This document shows, in pieces, positions 1 to 6,968 of a DNA stretch of 9,914 bases. Position 1 is the stretch's first letter, and every line of letters starts with the position of its first letter. This DNA is from Candidatus Sulfotelmatobacter sp. (lineage in GTDB: Bacteria > Acidobacteriota > Terriglobia > Terriglobales > Acidobacteriaceae). The stretch spans positions 1 through 9,914 of the forward strand of contig JASHRB010000206.1 of the NCBI GenBank assembly GCA_030037575.1, given 5' to 3'. The translations under genes and the position numbers were made by a program. A model generated the notes under the pieces. It saw only the letters and a program-made list of their open reading frames with translations, was not told where the DNA came from and did not search any database.

Positions 1-80
1 ACTCGGGGCCGTTGTGATTCGCTAAATCTTCAACGTATGAAACTTTCATTCACAACACCTTGCCGGTTTAACCGGCGCAC
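1..80 (-). ncRNA. Group II intron, 5' end (partial, runs off window)
   Basis: Read on the minus strand from position 80, the sequence starts GTGCG, the canonical 5' boundary of group II introns. A small GC-rich hairpin follows (GCCGG and CCGGC around a short A/T loop, about 62-77). At 49 down to 1 there is an open frame MKVSYVEDLANHNGPE. That peptide matches, from memory, the short conserved frame found in the 5' part of many bacterial group II introns ahead of the reverse transcriptase/maturase gene. The preceding minus-strand bases (81-87, CTCCTCC) are coding sequence of the interrupted gene and would hold the exon-binding IBS1 site. The ribozyme core, the maturase and the 3' exon lie outside the window, so whether the intron is complete or active cannot be judged. 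The boundary motif and the peptide support the call independently. Confidence 0.75.
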
Positions 81-558
81 GGAGGAGAAATGAATTCGTT
101 GGACTCCCAAAGTCAGGTTCCGGAGCGGCACCGTCGAAAAGACGACGGAAATAACTTAGTGAGACCGTGGGTTTGCTGTCGGTTCCTCGAACAAGCACAG
201 CTTGTGCTCCTACAAAATAGTCGGCCGTAGCATCTCGTGTACTGCTCGTCGTAAAGTGAGCGATTGGCTCAATCGAGGTAAGCAACTCAACTCGCGGGCT
301 GACCGTAAGCTTCATTACATTGATCAGGCTGCAACGCGATTTGAACTCAGGCGAACTCTGCGCTCCTGCAAAACCGGTTTCAAATTGCAGGTAGCCCACG
401 GGAGTCAGCGTCGCTGGCGTCGAAATTGTGGGTCGTCCTGGATTCGCTTCGATGTCGCTGGAAAGTTGAGCTTGAGCATAAACTACCCTTTGCGGACCAC
501 ACCAAACCATCAAGAACAGCGCCGATTTACGGGTCACGAGGCCTTTTGCAAATCCCAT
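81..558 (-). pseudogene. Outer-membrane-type exported protein, 5' exon interrupted by the intron
   Basis: This is an N-terminal fragment of about 159 residues. It opens with a basic stretch (MGFAKGLVTRK), a hydrophobic segment and an AQA-type cleavage region near residue 30, so it is probably exported. The mature part has 'NPGRPTISTPATLTPVGYLQ' followed by alternating polar and hydrophobic stretches typical of outer-membrane beta-strand proteins. I recall similar acidobacterial proteins annotated as transporter-like or hypothetical outer-membrane proteins, usually about 100 residues longer. The family sequence stops at '...FGSPTNSFLL', exactly at the GTGCG boundary at position 80. The extra codons down to the stop at 46 are intron sequence. 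The gene lies downstream of the TonB receptor remnant on the same strand. If the intron still splices, the gene could be functional. Otherwise it is a truncated pseudogene. No precise function is assigned. Confidence 0.6.
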
Positions 559-1349
559 AGCGTTCTTGAATACCTCACCGCCCGATATCCGTACCGCTTC
601 AGCGCGAATCGAAGCGGTACGGATGCAATGGGGGGGTAGAAGTTGAGTTTTAACGCCACCTGCCCGATGCGGGCTGGAGCCGCTTTGAGCACATCGCCGA
701 ATGTTGCGTCGTTGATGTCTCCATCGACCGAGCCGTTCGGATAGAACTGAGCGTGGTTGAAGGCATTGAAGCCCTCAAAGCGGAACTCCAGCGTCTTCGT
801 TTCTGTGATTTTGGTCAGCTTGTGAAGGGCAAGATCGAAATTGTTGATTCCAGGTCCGTAGAAAAACCGCCGCTTGGCGTTTCCCTGCGTTCCGAGGGCA
901 TTCGGAGTGAAGAGCGCGGTGTTGAAATAGGGCTTTCCATTGCGGGGATTGTGATTGATCTCGAGATTTCCGGGAGTGTAGTTGGGCAAATCGATACTGA
1001 CCGAGTTCACACCGTTGTTCTGAACATAGACCAGCGCGTTGTCGCCAAAGCTCATGAATGTGACAGGCAACCCGCTGGCAAAACGAGTGATACCCGACAG
1101 AGCCCATCCATTAGTCCATCGATTGGTACGTCCTGAGAGCTTTGCGACAGGAAGTTCGTAGTTGTAACTCACGACGAAGTTTTGCTTGATATCGAATGCC
1201 GATGGCGCGTACTCCATCCGGTAGTTGTAGGGGTAGACTTGCTCCTGAATGCTGGACGCCCAATCGAGCGACTTGCCATAGGTACGCGACTGGAACCGCA
1301 AGGAGACCGTACCGGCATTCGTCGACACCTTTATTGAAACGGAAGGCAC
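534..1349 (-). pseudogene. TonB-dependent receptor, C-terminal remnant (Oar-like)
   Basis: The frame encodes the last portion of a TonB-dependent outer-membrane receptor of the large acidobacterial type that carries an N-terminal carboxypeptidase-regulatory-like domain. Recognisable landmarks are 'YGKSLDWASSIQEQVYPYNY', 'SAFDIKQNFVVSYNYELP', 'FRFEGFNAFNHAQF' and the terminal beta-strand motif 'ARIGQVALKLNF'. These proteins usually have about 1000-1200 residues, so the plug domain and most of the barrel are missing. The region near residues 12-25 also looks internally shortened. The last aromatic residue of the barrel (F237, codon about 639-641) should be followed by a stop. Instead the frame runs on for 34 residues, across the hairpin at 587-624, into the start of the next gene. 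The remnant cannot form a receptor. It sits back-to-back with the SDR gene, with the 5' deletion end somewhere in 1310-1450. Confidence 0.8.
587..624 (-). terminator. Strong hairpin after the TonB receptor remnant
   Basis: There is a perfect 14-bp inverted repeat: ATCCGTACCGCTTC at 587-600 and its complement at 611-624, with a 10-base loop (601-610). It sits just downstream, in minus-strand direction, of where the TonB receptor family normally ends (about 639). No T-tract follows on either strand, so it may be a processing or stabilising hairpin rather than a classical intrinsic terminator. Confidence 0.5.
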
Positions 1350-1497
1350 TGCCGGTCTTCAGTTCGCTTATGACAAGGACGAGGCCAGCACCGGTAAAGT
1401 CGCCTGACAATCGGTACGCAGAAACGGGATTCGCCGCTTCTGCTAAAGACCTCGCGTGAGGCTTGAAACGTCGGTCTCGCAGCCACATCCAAAAAAC

Positions 1498-2292
1498 ATG
1501 AACTTGCACCTGGAAGATAAACGGGCTGTCGTCACTGGAAGTACAGCTGGTATCGGTTTTGCGATTGCCAAAGTGCTCGCCAGCGAAGGTGCCTCCGTGG
1601 TTGTCAATGGCCGGACGGAACAGCGGGTCGCCGAAGCGATCGACAAACTTCAAGCCGCGGGGGTTCGAGGCAAACTGGACGGGCTAGCTGCAGATGTTGG
1701 AACAGCCGAAGGGACAAGGAAACTCACGGATTCATTTCCTGACGTGGACATCCTTGTGAACAACGCTGGGATCTTTGAAGTCAAACCGTTTGAGCAGATC
1801 GACGACGATGACTGGAGGGATTTCTTCGAAGTGAATGTTTTGAGCGGAGTGCGACTTAGTCGGCATTACCTTCGCGGAATGAAAAGCCGCAATTGGGGCC
1901 GGATTGTATTCATTTCAAGCGAGAGTGCCGTGCAAATTCCTGCTGAAATGATTCACTATGGAATGACGAAAACGGCGATGCTCGCTGTCGCGCGGGGCTT
2001 GGCCGAAACGACAGCGGGTACCAGTGTTACGGTGAATTCAGTTTTGCCAGGCCCCACTGCGTCGGAAGGAGTCGAGAGCTTTGTACAGGGACTTGCAGCC
2101 CAGCAGAAGACTAACATTAGCACAGTGCAAGACGAATTCTTTCGCACCATGCGCCCATCCTCGCTCTTGAGGCGCTTTGCTACTCCTGACGAAGTTGCCG
2201 CGATAGTCGCTTTTGTCTGCAGCCCCTTATCCTCCGCAACAAACGGAGCAGCGCTGCGAGCCGACGGAGGAGTTGTGCGATCCATTCTGTGA
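1498..2292 (+). CDS. Short-chain dehydrogenase/reductase (SDR) family oxidoreductase
   Basis: This is a complete classical SDR of 264 residues, the usual family length, and probably a cytoplasmic NAD(P)H-dependent oxidoreductase. It has the Rossmann glycine motif TGSTAGIG (13-20) and Arg39 after the second beta strand (VVVNGRT), which favours NADP(H). It also has NNAG (88-91) and the full catalytic set Asn113, Ser141, Tyr154 and Lys158 (YGMTK), followed by NSVLPGP near 200. The end (GAALRADGG) is the usual SDR C-terminal motif. ATG at 1498 is chosen because MNLHLEDK is where this family starts. An upstream in-frame GTG at 1456 would add 14 residues with no SDR similarity. Neither start has a clear Shine-Dalgarno sequence. 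The gene stands alone, divergent from the TonB remnant and convergent with the toxin gene. The substrate cannot be told from sequence. Confidence 0.92.
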   Translation: MNLHLEDKRAVVTGSTAGIGFAIAKVLASEGASVVVNGRTEQRVAEAIDKLQAAGVRGKLDGLAADVGTAEGTRKLTDSFPDVDILVNNAGIFEVKPFEQIDDDDWRDFFEVNVLSGVRLSRHYLRGMKSRNWGRIVFISSESAVQIPAEMIHYGMTKTAMLAVARGLAETTAGTSVTVNSVLPGPTASEGVESFVQGLAAQQKTNISTVQDEFFRTMRPSSLLRRFATPDEVAAIVAFVCSPLSSATNGAALRADGGVVRSIL

Positions 2293-2309
2293 GCAAAACT
2301 CGGTTGCAA

Positions 2310-2335
2310 GTTTGCCGCTTCGCCCAACGGCAGAC
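2310..2335. terminator. Possible terminator hairpin between convergent genes
   Basis: An 8-bp stem (2310-2317 with 2328-2335, one G-T wobble) with a 10-base loop lies 18 bases after the SDR stop. It is in the intergenic space shared with the convergent toxin gene. There is no T-tract. The rest of 2336-2531 shows nothing I recognise. Confidence 0.35.
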
Positions 2336-2531
2336 TCCTCGACGACAGACAAGTGGAAAGTTGGGATGGGACTAGATATCTGAGAAGCGGCTCGCAAGTG
2401 AAAACTTCAGACGGCTAGCTGACATTCCATCAGCCCTCAAGGTCGCCGCAGGCCAGCAGTACAGTTCTTTGCAAGCGTCAATGTGCCGACGGTGTGCCTG
2501 AATTCCGGAAACGGACGAAACAACATCGTGC

Positions 2532-2945
2532 TCAAGACCCCCAGGGATTAAGCACACCCACTCCCATATTTTCGAAGTCGGCTACGTTCCGAGTCGCGAC
2601 GCTCAGACCATGCACGAGGGCCGTGGCCGCGATGAGGGCGTCTCGATCGGAGCGAGGATTGGGCACGTGAAGCGCCGCGCATCGCTGGGCGACAGTGGTG
2701 TCAATGGCCAAGATCCGACCAGAGAATGTGGGCAACACGTGCCTGTCCATCCAAGCGCGAAGAATCGCACCTCGCTCTTTATCGCGTCTCTCCATAAGGA
2801 GAATTCCGATCTCCAATTCAAGTATGGAAATCACAGAGATGTAGAGAGTCGTCGAGGGCAAGGGTTGAGCCCACTTGAAAACGCTTTGATTTGCCTTCTT
2901 GGCCTTTCTTAATTCTGAAATTACGTTGGTATCGAGGATGTACAT
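2532..2945 (-). CDS. vapC: VapC/FitB-like PIN-domain toxin
   Basis: This is a 137-residue PIN-domain protein, the toxin of a type II toxin-antitoxin pair and probably a Mg2+-dependent RNase. The N-terminus MYILDTNVISELRK is typical of the FitB/VapC branch. The four acidic active-site positions are visible: Asp5 (LDTNV), Glu43 (LELEIGI), Asp102 (RDALIAATA) and Asp123 (VADFENMG). Length and motif spacing are normal and nothing is disrupted, so it is likely functional. Its ATG follows the TAA stop of the antitoxin gene with no gap, a spacing that favours translational coupling and is usual for antitoxin-first operons. VapC toxins typically cleave tRNA or rRNA sites, but the target here is not predictable. 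Confidence 0.93.
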   Translation of the reverse strand: MYILDTNVISELRKAKKANQSVFKWAQPLPSTTLYISVISILELEIGILLMERRDKERGAILRAWMDRHVLPTFSGRILAIDTTVAQRCAALHVPNPRSDRDALIAATALVHGLSVATRNVADFENMGVGVLNPWGS

Positions 2946-3203
2946 TTAGGTAAAGTCCGCCGGCCTGTGCAGATTTCCCCCTACGCGAGGTGGCTCAAAT
3001 TCAATCTCAGCGGCTGCTGGCATTGCCAACAGGTCGGCAATGTTCTTCTGCCCTGCAGTAATCCTTTGATATTCCTCGACTGTAAGCAACACGTGGGACG
3101 GACGGCCTCGATCCGTGATGAAAACAGGACCCCGCTTAGCGGCTCTCTTAGCCCTGCTTGTGTCTTGATTAAAATCTCGGCTCGACAGCTTTGTAATTGC
3201 CAT
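2946..3203 (-). CDS. vapB: Phd/YefM-family antitoxin
   Basis: This is an 85-residue antitoxin for the adjacent PIN toxin. The N-terminal half (MAITKLSSRDFNQDTSRAKR, then GPVFITDRGRPSHVLLTVEEY at about 26-45) is the standard Phd/YefM DNA-binding fold. The C-terminal tail (about 50-85, rich in Ala, Glu and Pro) would wrap the toxin and is normally protease-sensitive. ATG at 3203 has a weak GGAG-like ribosome site 5-10 bases upstream. It is the first gene of the operon, and it would be expected to bind the palindrome at 3218-3239 and repress its own promoter, with the toxin as co-repressor. The name vapB is used loosely, since some databases call this arrangement Phd/Doc-like or FitA-like. Confidence 0.92.
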   Translation of the reverse strand: MAITKLSSRDFNQDTSRAKRAAKRGPVFITDRGRPSHVLLTVEEYQRITAGQKNIADLLAMPAAAEIEFEPPRVGGNLHRPADFT

Positions 3204-3217
3204 GCCGGCTCCGCTTC

Positions 3218-3265
3218 AATGTAGCAACGTGACTACATTATAGCAAACTCCTAGTTCGGGTGTCT
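3218..3265 (-). promoter_or_regulatory. Toxin-antitoxin promoter with overlapping palindromic operator
   Basis: On the minus strand a perfect TATAAT -10 box (3237-3242) lies 18 bases downstream of GAGACA (3260-3265), a partial match to TTGACA. The antitoxin ATG is about 34 bases further on. A perfect 7-bp inverted repeat, AATGTAG (3218-3224) and CTACATT (3233-3239) with an 8-base spacer, overlaps the -10 box and the start region. That is the expected position for an autorepression operator of a Phd/YefM antitoxin. The remaining 3266-3505 shows no gene or clear signal. Confidence 0.7.
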
Positions 3266-3505
3266 CCGGGAAAATTGAGTCGAACACTCGGCAGTTGGTT
3301 TAAGCGTTTTGTAAATGAGGCGACTCACGGCTGATCATCCATTTCGCGTTTAACCCTTAAGAAGCCGCTTTGGCTCCTGGCTATGGACGCGTCGGTATGT
3401 AACGGGCATTACGCATGCGGGGACTCCGATTGAGTAGAAAATTAAGAGCAATGTGGTGTCCGACCTCTGCCTTGTCGCGGCAGTGGTAGGAACAAGTCAC
3501 GAAAC

Positions 3506-3769
3506 ATGGAATATACAGCATCGTCGTGCCTCACTAGTATCGACAGCATGCCGCTTAATGCTGCAACTTCAGAACGAGTTCTGGTGGCGAGATGCAAAGC
3601 TGGGGATCACGTTGCGTTCACCGAATTGATTCGGCGGAGTTCTCCAGCCGCTTTGCGCGCGATCCGCAACATAGCACGCAATCCAGCCGACGTCGACGAT
3701 GTGATGCAAGATACCGCTGTCAACGCGTTCAACGGATTACGTTCTTTCGACCAGCGCTCTACGTTCGGT
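3506..3769 (+). pseudogene. ECF RNA polymerase sigma factor, truncated after region 2
   Basis: Only the N-terminal part of an ECF-type sigma-70 factor remains. Region 2 is clear: 'LVARCKAGDHVAFTELIRRS', the polymerase-binding and -10 recognition stretch 'NPADVDDVMQDTAVNAFNGL', and the start of region 2.3/2.4 'FDQRSTF'. Family members continue with a TWL...RRR segment, a linker and region 4 for -35 recognition, about 100 more residues that are absent here. After Gly88 the frame enters the antisense of a transposase and runs meaninglessly to 4207. ATG 3506 has an AGGAA element about 15 bases upstream. The downstream ATG at 3548 (MPLNAATSER) fits the usual family start better. The fragment alone could not direct normal promoter recognition. 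Confidence 0.85.
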
Positions 3770-4261
3770 CTCTCCCATGCGCGCGTAGCTCTGTGCCTTG
3801 TGTTTACTGGCGTTCGCCTTGATCTTGCTTCCGTCAATGGCTACGTGGCCCAGCTTCACCAACCCCGCCTTCTCGCACAAAAGCAAGGCCTGCGTGAACA
3901 GCCCCGCCAGCGCCTCCAGATGACGCTTGCGAAACTCCGCAAAAGTGTCGTGGTCCGGGTGCGCATCCGCCGTCAGATAGCGGAACGCCACATCCTCCTA
4001 GGTCCGCGCCTCGATCTTGCGCGAACTGTATACTCCCCTGGCGTAGCCATACAAAAGCACCCGCACCATCATCGCCGGCGCATACGCCGACTGACCGCGC
4101 CCGTCTTTATCTTCATACGAAGCGTAGATCGCGCTCAGGTCCAGCGCCTCCACCACGTCCACCAGAAAGCGAGCCAGGTGCCCTTCCGGAAGCCAGTCGT
4201 GCAGTGATGGCGCAAACAGCAACGACTGATTCACATCGTCGGGGAGAAAGCTTTTGCCCAT
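3761..4261 (-). pseudogene. IS1182-family transposase, N-terminal fragment with internal stop
   Basis: This encodes about the first 167 residues of an IS1182-type DDE transposase, a family normally about 450-500 residues long. The start MGKSFLPDDVNQ at 4261 is followed by 'LHDWLPEGHLARFLVDVVEA', 'YAPAMMVRVLLYGYARGVYS' and, after a stop, 'VAFRYLTADAHPDHDTFAEF' and 'HVAIDGSKIKANASKHKA'. The stop is a single in-frame TAG (3998-4000) between 'SSRKIEART' and 'EDVAFRYL', where related proteins usually have one residue, so a point mutation is the simplest cause. The C-terminal half with the rest of the catalytic core is missing, because the element is fused to the sigma-factor remnant at about 3761-3769. 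It is inactive. I did not find its terminal inverted repeat in 4262-4350. Confidence 0.85.
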
Positions 4262-4354
4262 GGCCGCATCGTACACGACGCCCACCCTGAACACTCAAAA
4301 TTAAACGGCGAGGCGAATCTATCTCCGACACACTCCTAGTATTGGGGGATAACG

Positions 4355-4512
4355 CAATTTCCCGACAAACTGCTGAGTCTGTTTGAAGCCCACACGGAAA
4401 TCATACGCAAGGGGAAGGCATCCAAGCCGAACGAGTTTGGCAATGTGGTCGCGCTTCAGGAAACGGAGAACCAAATCATCACTCACTATGAAGTGTTCGA
4501 AAAGCGTTCCAG
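4355..4512 (+). pseudogene. ISNCY-type transposase, internal fragment (plus strand)
   Basis: An open stretch of about 52 codons with no start codon reads 'FPDKLLSLFEAHTEIIRKGK', then 'ASKPNEFGNVVALQETENQI' and 'ITHYEVFEKR'. I recognise this as the internal segment of ISNCY (ISDol1-like) DDE transposases that precedes the 'VAADAGFYS' motif. Upstream and downstream codons in this frame no longer match the family. The piece that would follow it in an intact protein occurs on the opposite strand at 6773-6902. It is non-functional. Confidence 0.65.
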
Positions 4513-5185
4513 CGGGAATGGACGTGCACAAGGAAGCGATTGAGCATCGCCGCAGGAAAGTGCGGCGGTCCAAGGCGGCAAACCCAATCCCCCTCCAAGA
4601 ACAAGCTGATGAATGACGTGGGGCTGGATGGAAGTCACCACACCCGCATCTTTCAGAGGGGCGGAAATAAGTTTTTTCTCTTGACATCCTCTTTCATAGG
4701 ATAAGTGATATCAGGATTTTCTCAACAGTTCATCCTTTGTTGCCGTCCAAGTGCCCGCGTCCCCCCCTGCGTGAACGATACAAGTGGCTTCTGCCTTCAA
4801 ACGACCCCCCACGACGTTTCGGGTACAGTCTCCGACGGGAATATCGCTCTGACAGGTACTGCCACGACGAGCGGAGCACAAATCGCCCGGCCCGATCAAG
4901 AGATACTCAATCGTGAAAGAACGGGCCAAACGGGTTAGTCAGTTCATCTCATTTCGCTTCATCCATGTTCCCGTAGGTTTCTTCGATCTCCGTCCTCCGA
5001 TGTTCCGCTTCGGCTCTTTGCCCTGATTCTTGCCGCAGCTTCTTTCTCACAACGTCGGCATCGGCCAAAGACGTAGAACTACGGTCCGGCTCATTAGGCC
5101 CGATCTGATCTGCGCGTTCCGGATTTCGTAAAAGGGTATCCTTGCGCCGCACGACCGACGGCGCTCGAACCTCCGCTCCCCAACC
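4513..5185. other. Gene-poor stretch with decayed coding scraps
   Basis: No intact gene is seen. Frame 4516 onward contains AGMDVHKEAIEH, which resembles the first residues of IS110 transposases but is too short to be sure. A TTGACA hexamer at about 4682-4687 precedes AT-rich DNA but lacks a well-spaced -10 box. At 4760-4880 one frame reads 'DVSGTVSDGNIALTGTATTS', in the style of an exported protein. From ATG 5000, pieces of a signal peptide can be assembled only by changing frame: MFRF, then LFALILAAASF, then LTTSASAKD. This may be the broken 5' end of the cysteine-rich gene that follows. Confidence 0.35.
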
Positions 5186-6023
5186 TTGTCCATATCCAAC
5201 AAATGCCGACCTCAGGTGACCAGCACTGCGACCGGCTCCTACGCTACTTGGTGCAGCGCAACTCCGGGTAACGAAGAGGTTTGCTCCGAGGCTGTTCATA
5301 CGGTCAAGGCTAATGCCTACTTTGGCGGAGTCGGCGGAGCGCATGGCACAGCCGGGGTTACAGCGACAGTTCAGGGCAATCCGGCTAGCACTTTAACAGC
5401 AGATGCCACCGAGACCGGAACTTTCTGCGACCCGTTCACCGAAGATCCGGACGACTATTCAGCCTGCCAGGCATACTACGACGGGAGCGCGGTCTGCTCG
5501 GTAATGGGCGCGCTGGACGACATGCCGACGGCTCAATTCACCCCTGCATGCCCGACCTCGGTGACCCTGAGCAGCACGACCCCATTTTCGCTGGCGAGCA
5601 ATTTCCCCGCCCTGCAGACTGGTATCGGTATCGTGGCCTTCATGCAGCTAAACCCGGCTTCGCAGCCTGACGGTTCGAACTGGAACGGTACACAGCTCAC
5701 TGAGCTGGTTAGCGCAAACATCGACAACTGTCCGTCGAACATCGCGTCGTGCCGAGCCCTTGGCGCCCTGACCGTAGGCACAGGCGGTTCCGGCTATGGG
5801 TTGCAGTGGCCGGCCCAGACCAACATAATGTGGGATGAGCACGTGTTAACGAGCGAGCGTTCTCAACGCGTCCGGGGTTAGTATCAGCGCCTGCACGATA
5901 CAGTGCGTCCAGACGTACTATTGCGGAGCAACTCCCGTAGGCGGCTTCACGATCACAAAGAATTTGAACCGTGGAACCATTCAGGGAACACCAGTAACGA
6001 ACGTCGCTGTCACAGAACAGTAG
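5186..6023 (+). pseudogene. Cysteine-rich, probably exported protein of unknown family (frameshifted)
   Basis: I do not recognise the family. The frame opening at 5186 (a TTG with no signal peptide, so not a convincing start) runs to a stop at 5881. Shifting frame near 5845-5858 gives a further coherent stretch, 'ASVLNASGVSISACTIQC' through 'VTNVAVTEQ', ending at TAG 6021-6023. Together they encode about 280 residues that are rich in Gly, Ser, Thr and Asn, with 12 cysteines and few charged residues. This composition suggests a disulfide-bonded protein outside the cytoplasm. Scraps of a signal peptide upstream (5000-5070) lie in other frames, so more than one frameshift is implied. Its stop is 15 bases before the ATG of the exported HEAT-repeat gene, which suggests one transcript. 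It is either a decaying gene or an intact gene with sequencing indels. Confidence 0.5.
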
Positions 6024-6038
6024 TTGGCAAGGAGGCCC

Positions 6039-6773
6039 ATGTTTCGTCAGATTCGTCGCGCTTCAGTTAGCGTCTTGGCCGCCCTATGCATCGGCACGTG
6101 GGCGGGCTCGCCCCTTGCGCAGGAGGGGCAGCCCGAAACGATCGAGAACGCGTTGCAGCGCCATCACGTATCGCTGACCAGGGCCGGCCTGATCGCCGCT
6201 CTCCGGGATCCCGACGCGGAGGTGAGAAGACTATCGGCGCAGAAACTGGCACAGGATCGCGACAGAGGTGCCATTCCAGCCATTGCCCATGCTCTCGAAT
6301 CCGAGCCTTCTGTCCTTAACCGCGCTAACCTCGCATATTCCCTAGCGGAGCTGGGCGCCCCTGCGGGGGTGTCAACCCTTAGGGGCATCTGCATCTCTGC
6401 AGATACTGAACCCGCCGTGCGAATGACAGCGGCGCAGTACATGGTGTGGCTGAAGCGACCCGACTGCTGGGACGCAGTCGTGCAGGTACTGGAGTCGGAT
6501 AGCGGCGACCCTGGGGCCACGATACAGGCGCTGTCCCTCGTCCCGGCTACGAAGGGCGCCGGTTATGAACGCATTTTTGGAGCGACAACAGCCCTTCTAA
6601 GAAGCGAGGATCCAGGGGTGAGGGCCACGGCGAGCTCGACCTTGGGAGCGCTCGACGATGCGTCCGCGGTACCGTATCTTGAAGCGGCAGTCTCCGTTGA
6701 GCACAACAACGGCTGCCTGATCGAGATGCAAGTGGATCTCCAGCGTCTCCGTCGTTCCGCGAAGCGCCAGTGA
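6039..6773 (+). CDS. Exported HEAT-repeat protein
   Basis: This is a 244-residue protein with a signal peptide (MFRQIRRASVSVLAALCIGT, cleavage probably at PLAQ near residue 28) followed by repeated helical pairs of the HEAT/PBS-lyase type. Examples are 'ALRDPDAEVRRLSAQKLAQD', 'GAIPAIAHALESEP', 'TEPAVRMTAAQYMVWL', and 'LRSEDPGVRATASSTLGALD' followed by 'ASAVPYLEAA'. Such proteins are protein-binding scaffolds and no enzymatic motif is visible. ATG 6039 is chosen because AAGGAGG (6029-6035) lies just upstream and the signal peptide begins here. A TTG at 6024 would precede that ribosome site. The gene follows the cysteine-rich reading frame by 15 bases, so the two were probably co-transcribed and may act together in the periplasm. 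Its stop falls exactly where ISNCY-derived DNA begins (about 6773), so the original C-terminus may have been altered. Confidence 0.8.
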   Translation: MFRQIRRASVSVLAALCIGTWAGSPLAQEGQPETIENALQRHHVSLTRAGLIAALRDPDAEVRRLSAQKLAQDRDRGAIPAIAHALESEPSVLNRANLAYSLAELGAPAGVSTLRGICISADTEPAVRMTAAQYMVWLKRPDCWDAVVQVLESDSGDPGATIQALSLVPATKGAGYERIFGATTALLRSEDPGVRATASSTLGALDDASAVPYLEAAVSVEHNNGCLIEMQVDLQRLRRSAKRQ

Positions 6774-6902
6774 TTGGGAATGGAAACATATTTCACTCCC
6801 AAGGCTTTGGCCTCTTCTTCATTGGCCCCGAGAATAAAACCCAGCGTCCGCAGCAACCCATTTTGGAACTCGACCCAGTTTCCGCTGATGGGCTTCGATT
6901 CG
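6773..6902 (-). pseudogene. ISNCY-type transposase, internal fragment (minus strand)
   Basis: About 43 codons of an ISNCY-type DDE transposase are read in two frames. The first is 'RIEAHQRKLGRVPKW' then 'VAADAGFYSR' (6902 to about 6828), containing a catalytic-type Asp. The second, after one extra G in a GGGG run, is 'ANEEEAKALGVKYVSIPN' (6826 to 6773). Both ends are abrupt: the left joins the HEAT gene stop and the right joins the IS3-type remnant. In the family this segment follows directly after the segment found on the plus strand at 4355-4512. It is non-functional. Confidence 0.7.
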
Positions 6903-6968
6903 CTGGCAACAACAAGCGCTGATCCGAACATTTGGGTTTCGGCCAACTTCTCCAGCACTGCCGAGGGC

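Noticed and set aside
1111..1653. Minus-strand 180-codon open frame
   Set aside because: It overlaps the SDR start on one side and the TonB remnant in another frame on the other. I recognised no family. The stretch at 1340-1450 is only faintly protein-like.
2372..2557. Minus-strand 61-codon open frame after the toxin gene
   Set aside because: There is no ribosome site and no recognisable motif, and it overlaps the end of the toxin gene in another frame.
3770..4207. Continuation of the sigma-factor frame to a 233-residue protein
   Set aside because: From 3770 on it is the antisense of the IS1182 transposase fragment, which has clear family similarity on the minus strand.
4705..4938. Plus-strand 77-codon open frame
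   Set aside because: Only a short part (DVSGTVSDGNIALTGTATTS) looks like an exported protein. There is no start context or signal peptide, so it is kept only as a possible decayed scrap.
4949..5344. Minus-strand 131-codon open frame
   Set aside because: It is antisense to the cysteine-rich protein and its possible signal-peptide region, is rich in Arg/Ser as expected of a shadow frame, and has no recognisable domain.
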